DNA of 64,000 nt from Flavobacteriales bacterium (GCA_026129465.1 JAHCIA010000001.1:2307964-2371963); one strand, 5' to 3'. Numbered from the stretch's first letter, positions 27,117-44,432 are shown. Made by a program: numbers and translations. Notes: generated by a model from the sequence alone, not told the origin.

Positions 27117-27650
27117 TCAGTACTGGCGTTCGTTGATCTCCAACACGGCGGTCTCGCGCAGCAGGCCGGTGATGGCCGTGGCGTCATGGCCGTGGTTGTC
27201 GGCCGTGCGGATCTCCATGATGAACTTGTCGTCGGTGCTGCGCGGGTCGGGGTTGCGGGCCGGCATGCCGGGCAGCGTCTTGTTGCGGATCAGGTAGGTG
27301 ATGGCCATGCCGTGCGCGGCGCAGAGCACCGTGAACTCGAAGGTCACCGGGATGAAGGCCGGCAGGTTCTTGTACATCGCCTGGCTGGGTTTGCCACCGA
27401 TGTTCATCGGCCAGTCGAAGATGTTGAAGTACCAGATGCCGAGCAGCGCCAGACAGGTGCCGCCGATGCCGAACATGAAGGCCACGATGCCCAGGCGGGT
27501 ACGCTTGATGCCGATGATCGGGTCGATGCCATGCACCGGGAAAGGTGAGAACACGTCCTTCACCCGGATGCCGTTGGACACCAGTTTCCGGGCCCCGTCC
27601 TTCAAAAGCTCGGGATCCTCGTAAACGGCGTAGATGACCTTGTTCGCCAT
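27117..27650 (-). CDS. actD: Alternative complex III subunit ActD (DUF3341)
   Basis: A 177-residue membrane protein of the DUF3341 family. It has a soluble N-terminal part (VIYAVYEDPELLKDGARKL), the HGID motif, two membrane helices (about 53-75 and 98-118) and a short C-terminal part. It binds at the membrane surface of complex III without cofactors. It lies 6 bases after actC and 7 before actE, in the canonical actABCDEF order. Confidence 0.93.
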   Translation of the reverse strand: MANKVIYAVYEDPELLKDGARKLVSNGIRVKDVFSPFPVHGIDPIIGIKRTRLGIVAFMFGIGGTCLALLGIWYFNIFDWPMNIGGKPSQAMYKNLPAFIPVTFEFTVLCAAHGMAITYLIRNKTLPGMPARNPDPRSTDDKFIMEIRTADNHGHDATAITGLLRETAVLEINERQY

Positions 27651-27656
27651 GGGGGA

Positions 27657-29048
<1,392 letters not shown>

Positions 29049-29073
29049 GGGTCTGCTCTTGTTCCTTGTCCGT

Positions 29074-32277
<3,204 letters not shown>

Positions 32278-32295
32278 GCGGCGCGTTGTTCGGTC

Positions 32296-33621
32296 TTAGT
32301 AATGGCACTTGGCGCATTCCCAGCCACCAAGTTCCTTCACGGTGATCTTGCCGTCCTCCAGGTACTTCTTCAACTCGTTGTGGCCCATGTCTGTCTCGTG
32401 CAGGCGGGCCATCACTTCATCGTAGTAGCCGTTGCCGGCCATGTTCACTTCGCGGTCGCCGTGGCACTGGATGCACCAGCCCATGGTGAGGGGCGCCCAA
32501 TGCTCGGCCACCTCCATCTCCGTGTCGATGGGGCCGTGGCACTCCTGGCAATCCAGCTTGGCCACGCCCACGTGCTGGGCATGGCTGAAGTAGGCGTGGT
32601 CGGGCAGCACATGCACCTTCACCCAACGGATGGGTTCCTCCTCGCCGGTGTAGGTGCGCGACTCGGGGTCCCAGCCCACGGCCTTGTAGATCTTGTGTAT
32701 ATCGGCGGTGCCGGCCGGTGTTCGGCCCTCCTCCACCGACGAGTGGCAGTTCATGCAGATGTTGGCGCTGGGGATGCCGGCATGCTTGCTCTTCTCCGCG
32801 CTGCTGTGGCAGTACTGGCAGTTGATGGCCAGGTTGTCCTGCCCGGCGTGCAGGGTATGGTTGAAATGGATCGGTTGCTCGGGACGGTAGTTCTCCACAC
32901 CATCGCCGCCATAGACACCGATGACCCACAAGGCGTTCCACCCTTGGATCAGCAGCCACACCACCACGAAAAGACCTATGAGGCTGGCGAAGACCTTGTT
33001 GTTCCAGGCCCACTGCCCAAGGCGCTTGCCGAAGGACAGCTCGGGAGCGGGTTCGCGACCCTCGGCTTCGCGCACGGCGTTGTCCAAGCTCTTCCTGACC
33101 CCACTGAGGGAGATGGCCACGATGAGGAAGAGCAGACCCAATACGATCAGCCAGGGCCAGGCGGACCCGGCATCTGAAGCGGGCTGTGGCGCGCCACCTC
33201 CACCACCGCCATCCACCACCGCCACCGGGGGCGCATAGTTGTCCACGTAGTAAAGGATGGCGTCGATCTCCTCGTCGGTCACGGCCGCCGGGGTCATCAC
33301 GCTCTTGTTCCAGTCGTTGTATATCTTATTGGCGTACGCGTTGCCGGTCTTCAGGTAGGCCTGGCTGTTCTTGATCCACGCGTAGATATCGCCCTGGCCT
33401 TCCCAGCGGGCACGAGCGCCCTTCAGGGCCGGACCGGTGAGGTCCTTATCAACCTTGTGGCAGCTGGCGCAATTGCCCTTGAAGAGCTTCTCGCCCTGCG
33501 CGTAAAGCGCGGCATCGGCCGGCTGGGCCTGCGTCACAGCGACGCTCAGGAGGAACAGGAATGCGAGTGGGAGATGAAGTGGCCCGGTGAAACGTTCTGG
33601 GATCCTTGCTGCAAGCGACAT
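32296..33621 (-). CDS. actA: Alternative complex III subunit ActA (multiheme cytochrome c with N-terminal cytochrome domain)
   Basis: A 441-residue protein with a signal sequence. An N-terminal class I cytochrome c domain has CASCHK and a region near ITPAAVTDEEIDAI. Two hydrophobic segments (AWPWLIVLGLLFL and ASLIGLFVVVWLL) come next, then a multiheme domain with CQYCH, CMNCH, CQECH, CIQCH and a final CAKCH three residues from the end. Six CxxCH sites are visible in all, one more than the pentaheme ActA described for Rhodothermus. The protein conducts electrons to ActE or directly to the oxidase. It is the first gene of the operon, below a -7 box. The start at 33621 is preferred over 33666, which would place the start at the box. 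Confidence 0.93.
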   Translation of the reverse strand: MSLAARIPERFTGPLHLPLAFLFLLSVAVTQAQPADAALYAQGEKLFKGNCASCHKVDKDLTGPALKGARARWEGQGDIYAWIKNSQAYLKTGNAYANKIYNDWNKSVMTPAAVTDEEIDAILYYVDNYAPPVAVVDGGGGGGAPQPASDAGSAWPWLIVLGLLFLIVAISLSGVRKSLDNAVREAEGREPAPELSFGKRLGQWAWNNKVFASLIGLFVVVWLLIQGWNALWVIGVYGGDGVENYRPEQPIHFNHTLHAGQDNLAINCQYCHSSAEKSKHAGIPSANICMNCHSSVEEGRTPAGTADIHKIYKAVGWDPESRTYTGEEEPIRWVKVHVLPDHAYFSHAQHVGVAKLDCQECHGPIDTEMEVAEHWAPLTMGWCIQCHGDREVNMAGNGYYDEVMARLHETDMGHNELKKYLEDGKITVKELGGWECAKCHY

Positions 33622-33663
33622 TCCGGACGATTTAGAAGGGACCAGGCACCTTTGATCCGGGCG

Positions 33664-33671
33664 CAAAAATA
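33664..33671 (-). promoter_or_regulatory. -7 promoter box of the act-cox operon
   Basis: TATTTTTG on the minus strand, an exact TAnnTTTG match, 42 bases before the actA ATG. No TTTG at the -33 position. Confidence 0.55.
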
Positions 33672-33788
33672 TAAGGCCATGCGAACCGGGGACGACGCCC
33701 GATGGGGTGTGTCATGGCTCCGTCGCTATTTAGAGCGCTTCTAAACAAGTGCGCGGCCTCAAGCACCTCCAAGGCCAGGGCCCCGGCA

Positions 33789-33796
33789 TACTTTTG
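33789..33796 (+). promoter_or_regulatory. -7 promoter box of the SPOR-domain gene
   Basis: TACTTTTG on the plus strand, an exact TAnnTTTG match, 34 bases before the ATG at 33831 and back to back with the act promoter. Confidence 0.5.
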
Positions 33797-33830
33797 GCCC
33801 GCCGCCGCCCGCCCCCATCCGGATCGTCCA

Positions 33831-34328
33831 ATGCCCCACATCGCACGAACCCTGGTCTTCCTTCTCCCGATCGCGGGCTGCTTTCCAGCGCACGGCCAGG
33901 AAGGATCTCCACCGGTGCGCCTGTTCGAGCCCTATGGCAGGGGAACCATGACGGCGGTGGTGGATACCCCTGTGACGGATACCGTGGCCACCAGACCCTT
34001 GGGGGCGACAGGCCGGGTCCAGGTTGAAGCCGATCCGCGGATCGCGCGCCTGATGCAGGACTACCGCGACATGCCCGGTCCACAGCAGGGCTATCGCGTG
34101 CAGATCTTCCTGGGCGATCGGCGCACTGCCGAGGAGACCAAACGGGCCTTCCTCCAGAAATATCCTGACGTGCCCGCGTACCTCAGCTGGTTGGCACCCA
34201 ATTTCAGGCTGCGCGTGGGCGACCTGCGCACCCGCTTGGAAGCCGAACGGTTCCTACAGGAATTGAAAGTGTCGCACCCCGGCAGCTATATCGTGCCGGA
34301 CGAGATCGAACCGCCGCGCGTGCCTTGA
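33831..34328 (+). CDS. Secreted SPOR-domain-like protein
   Basis: A 165-residue protein with a signal peptide (1-23, ending PAHGQ). The C-terminal 80 residues (YRVQIFLGDRRTAEETKR... to GSYIVPDEI) have the SPOR fold pattern: a beta strand YRVQI, a helix, a strand with FRLRVGD and a second helix with EAERFLQEL. SPOR domains bind denuded septal peptidoglycan, so the product probably sits in the periplasm at division sites. The N-terminal 70 residues are low in complexity. The gene is divergent from actA and ends 15 bases from the convergent infB. Confidence 0.8.
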   Translation: MPHIARTLVFLLPIAGCFPAHGQEGSPPVRLFEPYGRGTMTAVVDTPVTDTVATRPLGATGRVQVEADPRIARLMQDYRDMPGPQQGYRVQIFLGDRRTAEETKRAFLQKYPDVPAYLSWLAPNFRLRVGDLRTRLEAERFLQELKVSHPGSYIVPDEIEPPRVP

Positions 34329-34343
34329 CTGGGCCGCGAGCGA

Positions 34344-36968
34344 TCAGCCTTCCAGCGTCCGCTTCACCTCCTCCACCACGAAGGCCTCGACCACGTCGCC
34401 GACCTTGATGTCGTTGAAATTCTTGATGGAGAGGCCACACTCGTATCCGTGGGTCACCTCCTTCACCTCGTCCTTGAACCGCTTCAACGCATCAAGGTCG
34501 CCGGTATAGACCACGATGCCATCGCGGATCAGGCGCACCTTGTTCTTGCGCTCGATCTTGCCGTCGGTGACGAAGCAGCCGGCCACGGTGCCCACCTTGC
34601 TGATGCGGAAGGTCTCGCGTACTTCGGCCGAGCCGACGATCCTCTCCTCCTCGCGCGGTGCCAGCATGCCTTCCATGGCCTGCTTGACCTCTTCGATGGC
34701 CTTGTAGATGATGGAGTAGAGCCGGATGTCGATCTCCTCGGTCTCGGCCAGCTTGCGTGCACCCACCGTGGGGCGCACCTGGAAGCCGACGATGATGGCA
34801 TTGGAGGCGCTGGCGAGCAGCACATCGCTTTCGGCGATCGGCCCCACCGCACGGTGGATCACGTTCACCTTGATCTGCTCGGTGCTGAGCTTCAGCAGTG
34901 AATCGGTGAGCGCTTCCACGGAGCCGTCCACATCGCCCTTGACGATGATGTTGAGTTCCTTGAAGTCGCCGATCGCCAGGCGCCGGCCGATCTCGTCCAG
35001 GGTGATGTGCTTGCGTGTGCGCATGCCCTGTTCGCGCTGCAACTGCTGGCGGCGCGTGGCGATGGCGCGCGCGTCGCGCTCGTCCTCGAAGACCAGGAAC
35101 TGATCACCCGCGTTGGGCGCGCCATCCAGGCCCAGGATGCTGGCGGGCGTGCTGGGGCCGGCCTCGGCGATGCCCTGGCCCCGCTCATTGAACATGTTGC
35201 GAACCCGGCCACTGTACTGGCCCGCCAGGATCACATCCCCGCGCCGGAGCGTGCCCGCGTCCACCAGCAGGGTGGTCACATAGCCGCGGCCCTGTTCCAG
35301 GGTGCTTTCGATCACCACCCCATGGGCGCGCTTGCCCGCATCGGCCTTCAGGTCGAGCATCTCGGCTTCCAGCAGCACCTTTTCCAGGAGCTGGTCCACG
35401 TTCTTGCCCTGCTTGGCGCTGATCTCCTGGCTTTGGAATTTGCCCCCCCAATCCTCCACCAGGATGTTCATCTGGCTGAGTTCCTCGCGGATCTTGTCCG
35501 CGTTGGCGCCTTCCTTGTCGATCTTGTTGAAGGCGAAGACCATGGGCACACCGGCCGCCTGCGCGTGGTTGATGGCCTCGCGGGTCTGCGGCATCACGCT
35601 GTCATCGGCGGCGATGACGATGATGGCGATATCGGTGACCTGCGCGCCACGTGCACGCATGGCAGTGAAGGCCTCGTGGCCCGGGGTATCCAGGAAGGTG
35701 ATCCGCTTGCCGTTCTCCAAGGTGACGCTGTAGGCCCCGATGTGCTGGGTGATGCCACCGGCCTCGCCGGCGATCACGTTGGCTTTGCGGATGTGGTCGA
35801 GCAGGGAGGTCTTGCCGTGGTCCACATGGCCCATGACCGTGACGATGGGCGGGCGTGGGGCCACGCGTGCGGGATCGTCGGGTTCCTGCTGGATGTTCTC
35901 CTGCACGTCGGCGCCGACGAATTCCACCTTGAAGCCGTATTCCTCGGCGATCACGGAGAGGGTCTCAGCATCCAGACGCTGGTTGATGCTCACCATCATG
36001 CCCAGGCTGAAACAGGCCTTGATGATGTCGGTGACCGGCACACCGATCATGGAAGCCAGTTCACTGGCCGTAACGAACTCGGTGACCTGGATGGTGCGGC
36101 CGGCGAGTTCGCGTGCGGCTTGTTCCTCCTCCAGGCGCAGGTAGCGCTGGTCGCGTTTGTCGCGACGCATGCGTGAGGACTTGCTCTTGCCACTGCCGGT
36201 GAGGCGTGCGAGGGTCTCGCTCACCTTCTTCTTCACGGCGTTCTCGTCCAATTCCCCCGGGCGGCCCGGACCGCCGGTGGTGCGCTGCTCCTGCTGCACG
36301 GCACGGTCGATGTTCACCGGACCAGGCTTCACGATGCGCTTGCGGCGGCCCTTGCGATCGTCAATGTCGCCGCGTTCGGCGGGCTTGCGCTCCTTCTCCA
36401 CCGGCAGCTCGATCTTGCCAAGCTGCTTCACACCGGCGAGCTTCTGCACATTCACGCGGATGGTCTCCGGCTCCGGCGGGGGTTCGGGCGCCGGGGCGGG
36501 CGGTGGCACCACCTTGGGCGGCTCGGGCGGTGGCTCGGCGGCGGCTTTCTTCTTCGGTGCGTCGAGATCGATCTTCTTCACCACTTTCACCGAAGCCTTC
36601 CCCGCCTTGGCCCGGATCACCTCGGGTTCCGGCGCGCTGGGCGGCGGTGGTTCCTGTGGCATGTTGTGGATGAGCACCTCGGCCTCCTCGGCCGGCTTGG
36701 GCTCCTCCTTGGGTTCGGCGCCCGCCAGGGTGATGGTCTCGCGTTCCTGGCGTTGCTGCACCACCGTGCGGCTCTTCTGCTTGATCTCCTTGTCGGATCC
36801 GAATTCCTCGAGCAGCAGGTCGTGGAGTTCACCCGGTATCTTGGTGTTCGGGTTGCTCTCCACCCGGTGGCCTTTCGACTCCAGGAACTCCACCACGGTG
36901 CTCAGGGCCAGGTTGAATTCCCGGGCCACCTTGCTCAGTCGTGTGCTCTTGTCCTTCGCTTCGCTCAT
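34344..36968 (-). CDS. infB: Translation initiation factor IF-2
   Basis: An 874-residue GTPase that brings fMet-tRNA to the 30S subunit. An N-terminal winged module ([21 protein letters not shown]) is followed by a long, charged Pro/Glu/Lys-rich linker typical of Bacteroidota IF-2 and a second IF2_N segment near 290-340. The G domain starts with [29 protein letters not shown] and [10 protein letters not shown] are intact. Domains II-IV end with the C-terminal fMet-binding barrel. It is the last gene of the rimP-nusA-infB operon, 52 bases after nusA. Confidence 0.97.
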   Translation of the reverse strand: MSEAKDKSTRLSKVAREFNLALSTVVEFLESKGHRVESNPNTKIPGELHDLLLEEFGSDKEIKQKSRTVVQQRQERETITLAGAEPKEEPKPAEEAEVLIHNMPQEPPPPSAPEPEVIRAKAGKASVKVVKKIDLDAPKKKAAAEPPPEPPKVVPPPAPAPEPPPEPETIRVNVQKLAGVKQLGKIELPVEKERKPAERGDIDDRKGRRKRIVKPGPVNIDRAVQQEQRTTGGPGRPGELDENAVKKKVSETLARLTGSGKSKSSRMRRDKRDQRYLRLEEEQAARELAGRTIQVTEFVTASELASMIGVPVTDIIKACFSLGMMVSINQRLDAETLSVIAEEYGFKVEFVGADVQENIQQEPDDPARVAPRPPIVTVMGHVDHGKTSLLDHIRKANVIAGEAGGITQHIGAYSVTLENGKRITFLDTPGHEAFTAMRARGAQVTDIAIIVIAADDSVMPQTREAINHAQAAGVPMVFAFNKIDKEGANADKIREELSQMNILVEDWGGKFQSQEISAKQGKNVDQLLEKVLLEAEMLDLKADAGKRAHGVVIESTLEQGRGYVTTLLVDAGTLRRGDVILAGQYSGRVRNMFNERGQGIAEAGPSTPASILGLDGAPNAGDQFLVFEDERDARAIATRRQQLQREQGMRTRKHITLDEIGRRLAIGDFKELNIIVKGDVDGSVEALTDSLLKLSTEQIKVNVIHRAVGPIAESDVLLASASNAIIVGFQVRPTVGARKLAETEEIDIRLYSIIYKAIEEVKQAMEGMLAPREEERIVGSAEVRETFRISKVGTVAGCFVTDGKIERKNKVRLIRDGIVVYTGDLDALKRFKDEVKEVTHGYECGLSIKNFNDIKVGDVVEAFVVEEVKRTLEG

Positions 36969-37020
36969 GCGGTGATGTTCGTTCGGTCGTTCGTCACGGA
37001 CGCGCCATGGCGCGTGGCCG

Positions 37021-38259
37021 TCATGCCTCCAGTTCGGTGCGCAGGATGCGCAGCACCTCGTTCACGGTCTCCTCCTCCAGGTCGGTGCGTTTCACCAGGT
37101 CCTCCGCGGGGATGTCCAGCACGCTGCGGGCGGTGTCACAACCGATCTTCTTCAGTTCCTCGATGATCCACTGCTCGATCTCGTCGCCGAACTCGTCGAG
37201 GCTCACGTCGTCGGTCACCTCATCGGTCTCGCGGTACACGTCGATGTCGAAGCCCGTGAGACGGCCGGCCAGCTTGATGTTGTGGCCGCCCTTGCCGATG
37301 GCGAGCGCCACCTGGTCGGGCTTCATGTACACCTCGGCGCGCTTGTGCTCGTGGTCCAGCTTGATCTCGCCCACCTTGGCGGGGCTGAGTGCGCGCTGGA
37401 TGAGGAGCTGGTCATTGGCCGTGTAGTTGATCACATCGATGTTCTCGTTGCGCAACTCGCGCACGATGCCGTGGATGCGGCTGCCCTTCATGCCCACACA
37501 GGCGCCCACCGGATCGATGCGGTCGTCGTAGCTCTCCACCGCCACCTTGGCCCGTTCACCGGGTTCGCGCACGATGCGTTTGATGGTGATGAGTCCATCG
37601 GCCACTTCGGGCACCTCCTGTTCGAAGAGCTTCTCGAGGAATTCCGGCGCGGTGCGGCTCAGGATCACCACGGGGGTGTTGTTGCGCATCTCCACTTTCC
37701 ACACCACGGCACGTACGGAATCGCCCTTCTTGAAGAAGTCGCTCTTGATCTGCTGGTCCTTGGGCATGATAAGCTCGTTGCCCTCGTCATCCAGGATCAG
37801 CGTCTCGCGCTTCCAGATCTGGTACACCTCGCCGGTGATGATCTCGCCCACCCGCTCCTTGTACTTGTTGTACAGGTGGTCCTTCTCCAGTTCCATGATG
37901 CGGCTCTGGAGGTTCTGCTTCAGGCTGAGGATGTTGCGGCGGCCGAAGTCCTCGATCTTCACTTCCTGGCTCACCTCCTCGCCCACCTCGAAGTCGGGCT
38001 CGATCTTGCGCGCCTCGCTCAGGGCGATCTGCTTGTTGTCGTCCTCCAGTTCATCATCGTCCACGATCTCGCGGTTGAGCCAGATCTCCAGGTCGCCCTT
38101 GTCGGGGTTGATGATGATGTCCACATTGGCCTCCTCGCCGAAGCGGCGTCTTACCACGCCCCGGAAGACATCCTCCAGGATGCCCATCATGGTCACGCGG
38201 TCGATGTTCTTGAGGTCCTTGAACTCGCTGAAGGACTCGATGAGATTCACGGTGCTCAT
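37021..38259 (-). CDS. nusA: Transcription termination/antitermination factor NusA
   Basis: A 412-residue protein of the usual Bacteroidota length, lacking the E. coli C-terminal acidic repeats. It holds an N-terminal RNA polymerase-binding domain (about 1-130), an S1 domain (about 135-200, [19 protein letters not shown]), and two KH domains with [19 protein letters not shown] and [16 protein letters not shown] short acidic/helical C-terminus follows. It binds RNA polymerase and nascent RNA to modulate pausing. It starts 7 bases after rimP in the conserved rimP-nusA-infB order. Confidence 0.97.
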   Translation of the reverse strand: MSTVNLIESFSEFKDLKNIDRVTMMGILEDVFRGVVRRRFGEEANVDIIINPDKGDLEIWLNREIVDDDELEDDNKQIALSEARKIEPDFEVGEEVSQEVKIEDFGRRNILSLKQNLQSRIMELEKDHLYNKYKERVGEIITGEVYQIWKRETLILDDEGNELIMPKDQQIKSDFFKKGDSVRAVVWKVEMRNNTPVVILSRTAPEFLEKLFEQEVPEVADGLITIKRIVREPGERAKVAVESYDDRIDPVGACVGMKGSRIHGIVRELRNENIDVINYTANDQLLIQRALSPAKVGEIKLDHEHKRAEVYMKPDQVALAIGKGGHNIKLAGRLTGFDIDVYRETDEVTDDVSLDEFGDEIEQWIIEELKKIGCDTARSVLDIPAEDLVKRTDLEEETVNEVLRILRTELEA

Positions 38260-38266
38260 GGCACGT

Positions 38267-38731
38267 TCAATTGAACTTGATGATCGTTTGTGTGGCTCTG
38301 ATCTCGGTACGGGGGATCAAGGTGATCTCCTCGTCCATCTTGGGCGGCCGGCCCTTCACCTTGCTGGGGTGCAGGATGCGGATGCCGGTATGTTGTTCAT
38401 CATGGAGGGCCAGCTGGCCCTGCAGGGTACGGCCATCCTGGCGAAGCACCTCCACCATGCGGCCGATGTGCTTGCGGTACTGCCGTTCCACCTTGAAGGG
38501 GCGGCCCATGCCGGGGCTGCTGAAGCTCATCTCACAGTCGTCGGCGGCCTCGCCCAGCTCTTCGCGCACAGCGCGGTTCAGCCGGGCCAGTTCCTCAATG
38601 GTGATGGCCTTGTCGTTGTCCACCTCCACCAGCACCTTGCCGCCGGGGCGCACGGCCACGTCCACCAGGAAATGCGGGGTGCCCTCCAGGTGTTTCTCCA
38701 CGATGTCGCGTACCTGCTCCACGGTGACCAT
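38267..38731 (-). CDS. rimP: Ribosome maturation factor RimP
   Basis: A 154-residue protein that helps assemble the 30S subunit. The N-terminal alpha/beta domain carries ARLNRAVREELGE and the motif SSPGMGRPFKV, the family hallmark. A small C-terminal SH3-like barrel follows. I chose the ATG at 38731 (MVTVEQVRDIV) because the family begins there; the frame open to 38761 would include the T-run of the leader hairpin. It is first in the rimP-nusA-infB operon, with a -7 box and a terminator-like hairpin upstream. Confidence 0.93.
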   Translation of the reverse strand: MVTVEQVRDIVEKHLEGTPHFLVDVAVRPGGKVLVEVDNDKAITIEELARLNRAVREELGEAADDCEMSFSSPGMGRPFKVERQYRKHIGRMVEVLRQDGRTLQGQLALHDEQHTGIRILHPSKVKGRPPKMDEEITLIPRTEIRATQTIIKFN

Positions 38732-38759
38732 GCTGTTCTTCTCCGAAAAGGCGGGGAAC

Positions 38760-38783
38760 AAAAAAGAGGGGCGGTCCCCTCTT
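38760..38783 (-). terminator. Hairpin with T-run in front of rimP
   Basis: Minus-strand stem of 8 bp (38783-38776 with 38771-38764), a 4-base loop and then TTTTTT (38765-38760), 29 bases before the rimP ATG and downstream of the -7 box at 38810. It can end sucAB read-through and at the same time attenuate rimP-nusA-infB transcription. Confidence 0.65.
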
Positions 38784-38809
38784 CCTCATCTTCCGCCGAC
38801 TTTCGGGTG

Positions 38810-38817
38810 CAAATGTA
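38810..38817 (-). promoter_or_regulatory. -7 promoter box of rimP-nusA-infB
   Basis: TACATTTG on the minus strand, an exact TAnnTTTG match, 79 bases before the rimP ATG and 75 bases beyond the sucB stop. The leader would contain the hairpin at 38764-38783. Confidence 0.5.
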
Positions 38818-38891
38818 GCGATCCGCAGGGAACTGGGACCATCGACTGGTGGGGTTGACCCGGATGGGCCCGGGCGGTATGCCCACATATA

Positions 38892-40148
38892 CTACAGCCC
38901 CAACAGCACCTCCCCGGGATCCTTGCCGCCGAAGACCATCTTGTCCGGGCTCTCGATCATCTGCTTCACGGCCATCAGGAAGCTCACGCTCTCCTTGCCG
39001 TCGATGATGCGGTGGTCGTAGCTGAGCGCCACGTACATGATGGGGCGGATGACCACCTGCCCGTTCACGGCCACGGGGCGCTCCACGATGTTGTGCATGC
39101 CCAGGATAGCGCTCTGCGGCGGGTTGAGGATGGGGGTGCTGAGCATGCTGCCGAACACGCCGCCGTTGGTGATGGTGAAGGTGCCGCCGCTCATCTCGTC
39201 GATGCTCAGCTTGCCGTCGCGCGCCTTCACGGCGAGCTCCTTGATCTTCGCCTCGATCTCCGCGAGCGACATGCGTTCGGCGTTGCGCAGCACAGGCACC
39301 ATCAGGCCCTTCGGTGAGCTCACGGCGATGCCGATGTCGGCGTAGTCGTGCAGCACCATCTCGTCGCCGTCGATCATGGCGTTCACGGCGGGGAACTGGC
39401 GCAGGGCCTCGGTCACCGCCTTGGTGAAGAAGCTCATGAAGCCCAGGTTCACGCCGTGGGCCTCCTTGAACTTGTCCTTGAACCGGTTGCGCAACTCCAT
39501 CACCGGGCTCATGTCCACCTCATTGAAGGTGGTGAGCATGGCGGTCTGGTTCTTCACGCTCACCAGACGCTCGGCCACCTTCTTGCGCAGGGTGCTCATC
39601 TTGTTGCGGCTCTGCTCACGTGAACCGCCCCAGCCGTTCATCATCGTTGGCGCCTCCACACCGCCGGCGATGTAGGCCTCCACGTCGCTCTTGGTGATGC
39701 GCCCGTTGGGGCCGCTGCCTTTCACCTTGCCGGCGTCCAGGCCGCGGTCGGTGATCATCGCCTTGGCCACCGGCGTCGCACTGGCGGCCACGGTCACCTT
39801 CTCCTCCTTCTTCACCTCCACGGCCTCCTTCACCTTCTCACCGCTCTTCCCGTTCTCACCGCTCTTGGCGGCCTCCTTCTTCACCTCCGTCACCTTCTTC
39901 TCCGCCTTCACACTCGTATCGATCCGCGCCACCACGTCGCCCACGTTCACTGTGGCATCGGCCTCCACCAGCAGCTCCACGCGACCTTCCGCTTCGGCGC
40001 TCAGCTCCAGGGTGGCCTTGTCGCTGTCGATCTCGGCGATCGCCTGGTCCTTTTCCACGGTGTCGCCGCTCTTCACGAGCCATTGCGCGATGCGGACCTC
40101 GCTGATGCTTTCGCCGGGGCTGGGGACTTTGATGTCTACGGTGGACAT
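38892..40148 (-). CDS. sucB: 2-oxoglutarate dehydrogenase E2, dihydrolipoyl succinyltransferase
   Basis: A 418-residue core enzyme of the 2-oxoglutarate dehydrogenase complex. A single lipoyl domain ([13 protein letters not shown], with the modified Lys in [10 protein letters not shown]) is followed by a charged Lys/Glu/Val linker. Next are the E1/E3-binding domain ([27 protein letters not shown]) and a catalytic domain ending with the active-site [10 protein letters not shown]. It transfers succinyl groups from lipoamide to CoA in the TCA cycle. The start at 40148 begins the lipoyl domain. The 41-base gap to sucA is made of a dispersed repeat. Confidence 0.96.
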   Translation of the reverse strand: MSTVDIKVPSPGESISEVRIAQWLVKSGDTVEKDQAIAEIDSDKATLELSAEAEGRVELLVEADATVNVGDVVARIDTSVKAEKKVTEVKKEAAKSGENGKSGEKVKEAVEVKKEEKVTVAASATPVAKAMITDRGLDAGKVKGSGPNGRITKSDVEAYIAGGVEAPTMMNGWGGSREQSRNKMSTLRKKVAERLVSVKNQTAMLTTFNEVDMSPVMELRNRFKDKFKEAHGVNLGFMSFFTKAVTEALRQFPAVNAMIDGDEMVLHDYADIGIAVSSPKGLMVPVLRNAERMSLAEIEAKIKELAVKARDGKLSIDEMSGGTFTITNGGVFGSMLSTPILNPPQSAILGMHNIVERPVAVNGQVVIRPIMYVALSYDHRIIDGKESVSFLMAVKQMIESPDKMVFGGKDPGEVLLGL

Positions 40149-40189
40149 TGGAGGTTGAGGCGGTTGGAGTTGGTGGTTGCAGGTCGCGA
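40149..40189 (-). repeat. Pyrimidine-rich repeat between sucA and sucB
   Basis: On the coding strand this gap reads as repeats of CAACC-type blocks (CTGCAACCACC, CTCCAACC, CTCAACCTCC) and nothing else, close to the blocks in queG and upstream of sucA. Confidence 0.45.
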
Positions 40190-43000
<2,811 letters not shown>

Positions 43001-43011
43001 GGGAGCCGTGG

Positions 43012-43019
43012 CAAAGGTA
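43012..43019 (-). promoter_or_regulatory. -7 promoter box of sucAB
   Basis: TACCTTTG on the minus strand, an exact TAnnTTTG match ending 11 bases before the sucA ATG, directly next to the repeat at 43025. Confidence 0.5.
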
Positions 43020-43024
43020 TCCTA

Positions 43025-43055
43025 CGGGTTCGCAGGTTGAAGGTTGAGGAGGTCG
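43025..43055 (-). repeat. Pyrimidine-rich repeat upstream of sucA
   Basis: The minus strand reads CTCCTCAACCTTCAACCTGCGAA, the same block type as in queG and the sucA-sucB gap. It sits at the expected -33 region of the sucA promoter. Confidence 0.4.
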
Positions 43056-43103
43056 GGGATTGTACACGACCGGTCCACAGATCGGTGGCGGCCCCGCCCC
43101 ACC

Positions 43104-43469
43104 TCAGAAGCGCCCCGCGAAGCGTTCCCGGGTGAGCACCTTCTGCAGGGCCCGCAGCACGCATTCCCCGGCCAGCGCGTGCAGCCCGCCGGCGGCCATG
43201 GTGCGGCGCAGGTGGGCTTCCGGGATGTCCACCCGGTACATGGCCGTTTGGAGGGTGTGTGTCCCGGCGCGGTGCAGTTCCTCCAGGCGCGGCAGCACCG
43301 AAGCCCGAAGCCGCTCGAAGGTCTCCTCACCCACCTCCGGCAGGGGAAATTCCTCCGCATCCATGGACAGGTCCTTGCGCAATTGTTCCACGGTGGCACG
43401 AAGCACCTCGGCCCTGTCCAGCCATCTGCTGGGCGGCCCATTGCCCGTCCCTCGCAACTCCTGTGTCAT
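43104..43469 (-). CDS. Small hypothetical cytoplasmic protein
   Basis: A 121-residue protein, mostly helical, without signal or membrane segments. The N-terminal half is acidic (VLRATVEQLRKDLSMDAEEFP) and the second half more basic, ending LTRERFAGRF. I recognise no family. The start at 43469 lies just after a CACCTTTG near-match to the -7 box (43483-43490), so the transcript would be short-led. Its stop is about 100 bases before the sucA promoter on the same strand. Confidence 0.55.
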   Translation of the reverse strand: MTQELRGTGNGPPSRWLDRAEVLRATVEQLRKDLSMDAEEFPLPEVGEETFERLRASVLPRLEELHRAGTHTLQTAMYRVDIPEAHLRRTMAAGGLHALAGECVLRALQKVLTRERFAGRF

Positions 43470-43511
43470 GCTGTGGATAAGTCCACCAAAGGTGGCGCGA
43501 AGAGGCGGCAC

Positions 43512-43519
43512 TATTTTCG
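43512..43519 (+). promoter_or_regulatory. Possible -7 box of the 43551 gene
   Basis: TATTTTCG, one mismatch from TAnnTTTG, 31 bases before the ATG. Confidence 0.35.
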
Positions 43520-43550
43520 CCCGGCACCAGGAAACCCGCACCCCAGAACC

Positions 43551-44432
43551 ATGCGCACGCTTCACACGCTCCTCGCCACGGCGACCATCCTCACCAGCAT
43601 CCACGGCCAGTACGGCACCTTCGAACCGGCGGCGGTGAAGAACGCCAAGAACACCACCACGGTGGTGGTGCTCGACGGCGGCGGCACACCTTACGACCGC
43701 GCCTTGATGGAAGCGGTGAAAAGCCACTGGACCTTCACGGGCAACACCGAATTCGTCACCACGGCGGAAATGGCCGCACGCCCCATCGTGCCGGAACAGA
43801 CCTACTTGATGAAGGTCTCACGCACCGATCCCGTGAAGTTCGAGGGCACCTTCCTGATGCTGGTGCAGGGATGGAAGGCGAAGAAGGGCGAGTCGCTCAC
43901 GTGGACGGCCATGGGCTATACCAATGTGCCTTCGAGCCAGGAACTGGCATCCCTGCTGATCGATGCCAAAGCGCTGAACGAAGGTCCCGCAGGACCGATG
44001 ACCGGCCTTTATGTGAAGCACCTGCAGGACTACCTGAAGCTGGTGGAAGGCGGCAAGGTCCGGGACAAGGCCACGGCCGACCGAACTTACGCGGGCCGCA
44101 CCCGGCTGATACGCGAGCACGACCTGCTCCTGGCCAAGGAACATCTGGACAAGAGCCTGCCCGGCACCGACCAGGTGAAGGAGCACTACACCGCCAGAAT
44201 GAGCGTGAAGACCCTGGCCGATGTGGTGGCCGCTGTGGAACGCCAGGACGCGGCGCTTTGTGTGAGTGATGTGGTGATCACCATGGGCGACCACCGGAAC
44301 AAGCATTGCTTCAAGCGGGTGTGGAACGCGGGCACCGGCGAGCTGATGTACCAGAACGACGACCAAGCCATCTTCGGAAAGAAGGAGGGCTTCATCGACA
44401 CCGACCTGAAGAACCTGGAGCGGGCGCGCTGA
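43551..44432 (+). CDS. Secreted protein of unknown function
   Basis: A 293-residue protein with a signal peptide (1-19, ending SIHGQ). The mature part mixes helices and strands (TTTVVVLDGGGTPYDRALMEAVKSHW, then several TFLMLVQGWKAKKG-like strands) and ends with GKKEGFIDTDLKNLERAR. It has the look of a periplasmic alpha/beta protein found in Bacteroidota, but I cannot name a family. Conserved-looking Asp, His and Cys residues near VSDVVITMGDHRNKHC might be functional. The next gene starts 6 bases after it, so they are probably co-transcribed. Confidence 0.65.
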   Translation: MRTLHTLLATATILTSIHGQYGTFEPAAVKNAKNTTTVVVLDGGGTPYDRALMEAVKSHWTFTGNTEFVTTAEMAARPIVPEQTYLMKVSRTDPVKFEGTFLMLVQGWKAKKGESLTWTAMGYTNVPSSQELASLLIDAKALNEGPAGPMTGLYVKHLQDYLKLVEGGKVRDKATADRTYAGRTRLIREHDLLLAKEHLDKSLPGTDQVKEHYTARMSVKTLADVVAAVERQDAALCVSDVVITMGDHRNKHCFKRVWNAGTGELMYQNDDQAIFGKKEGFIDTDLKNLERAR

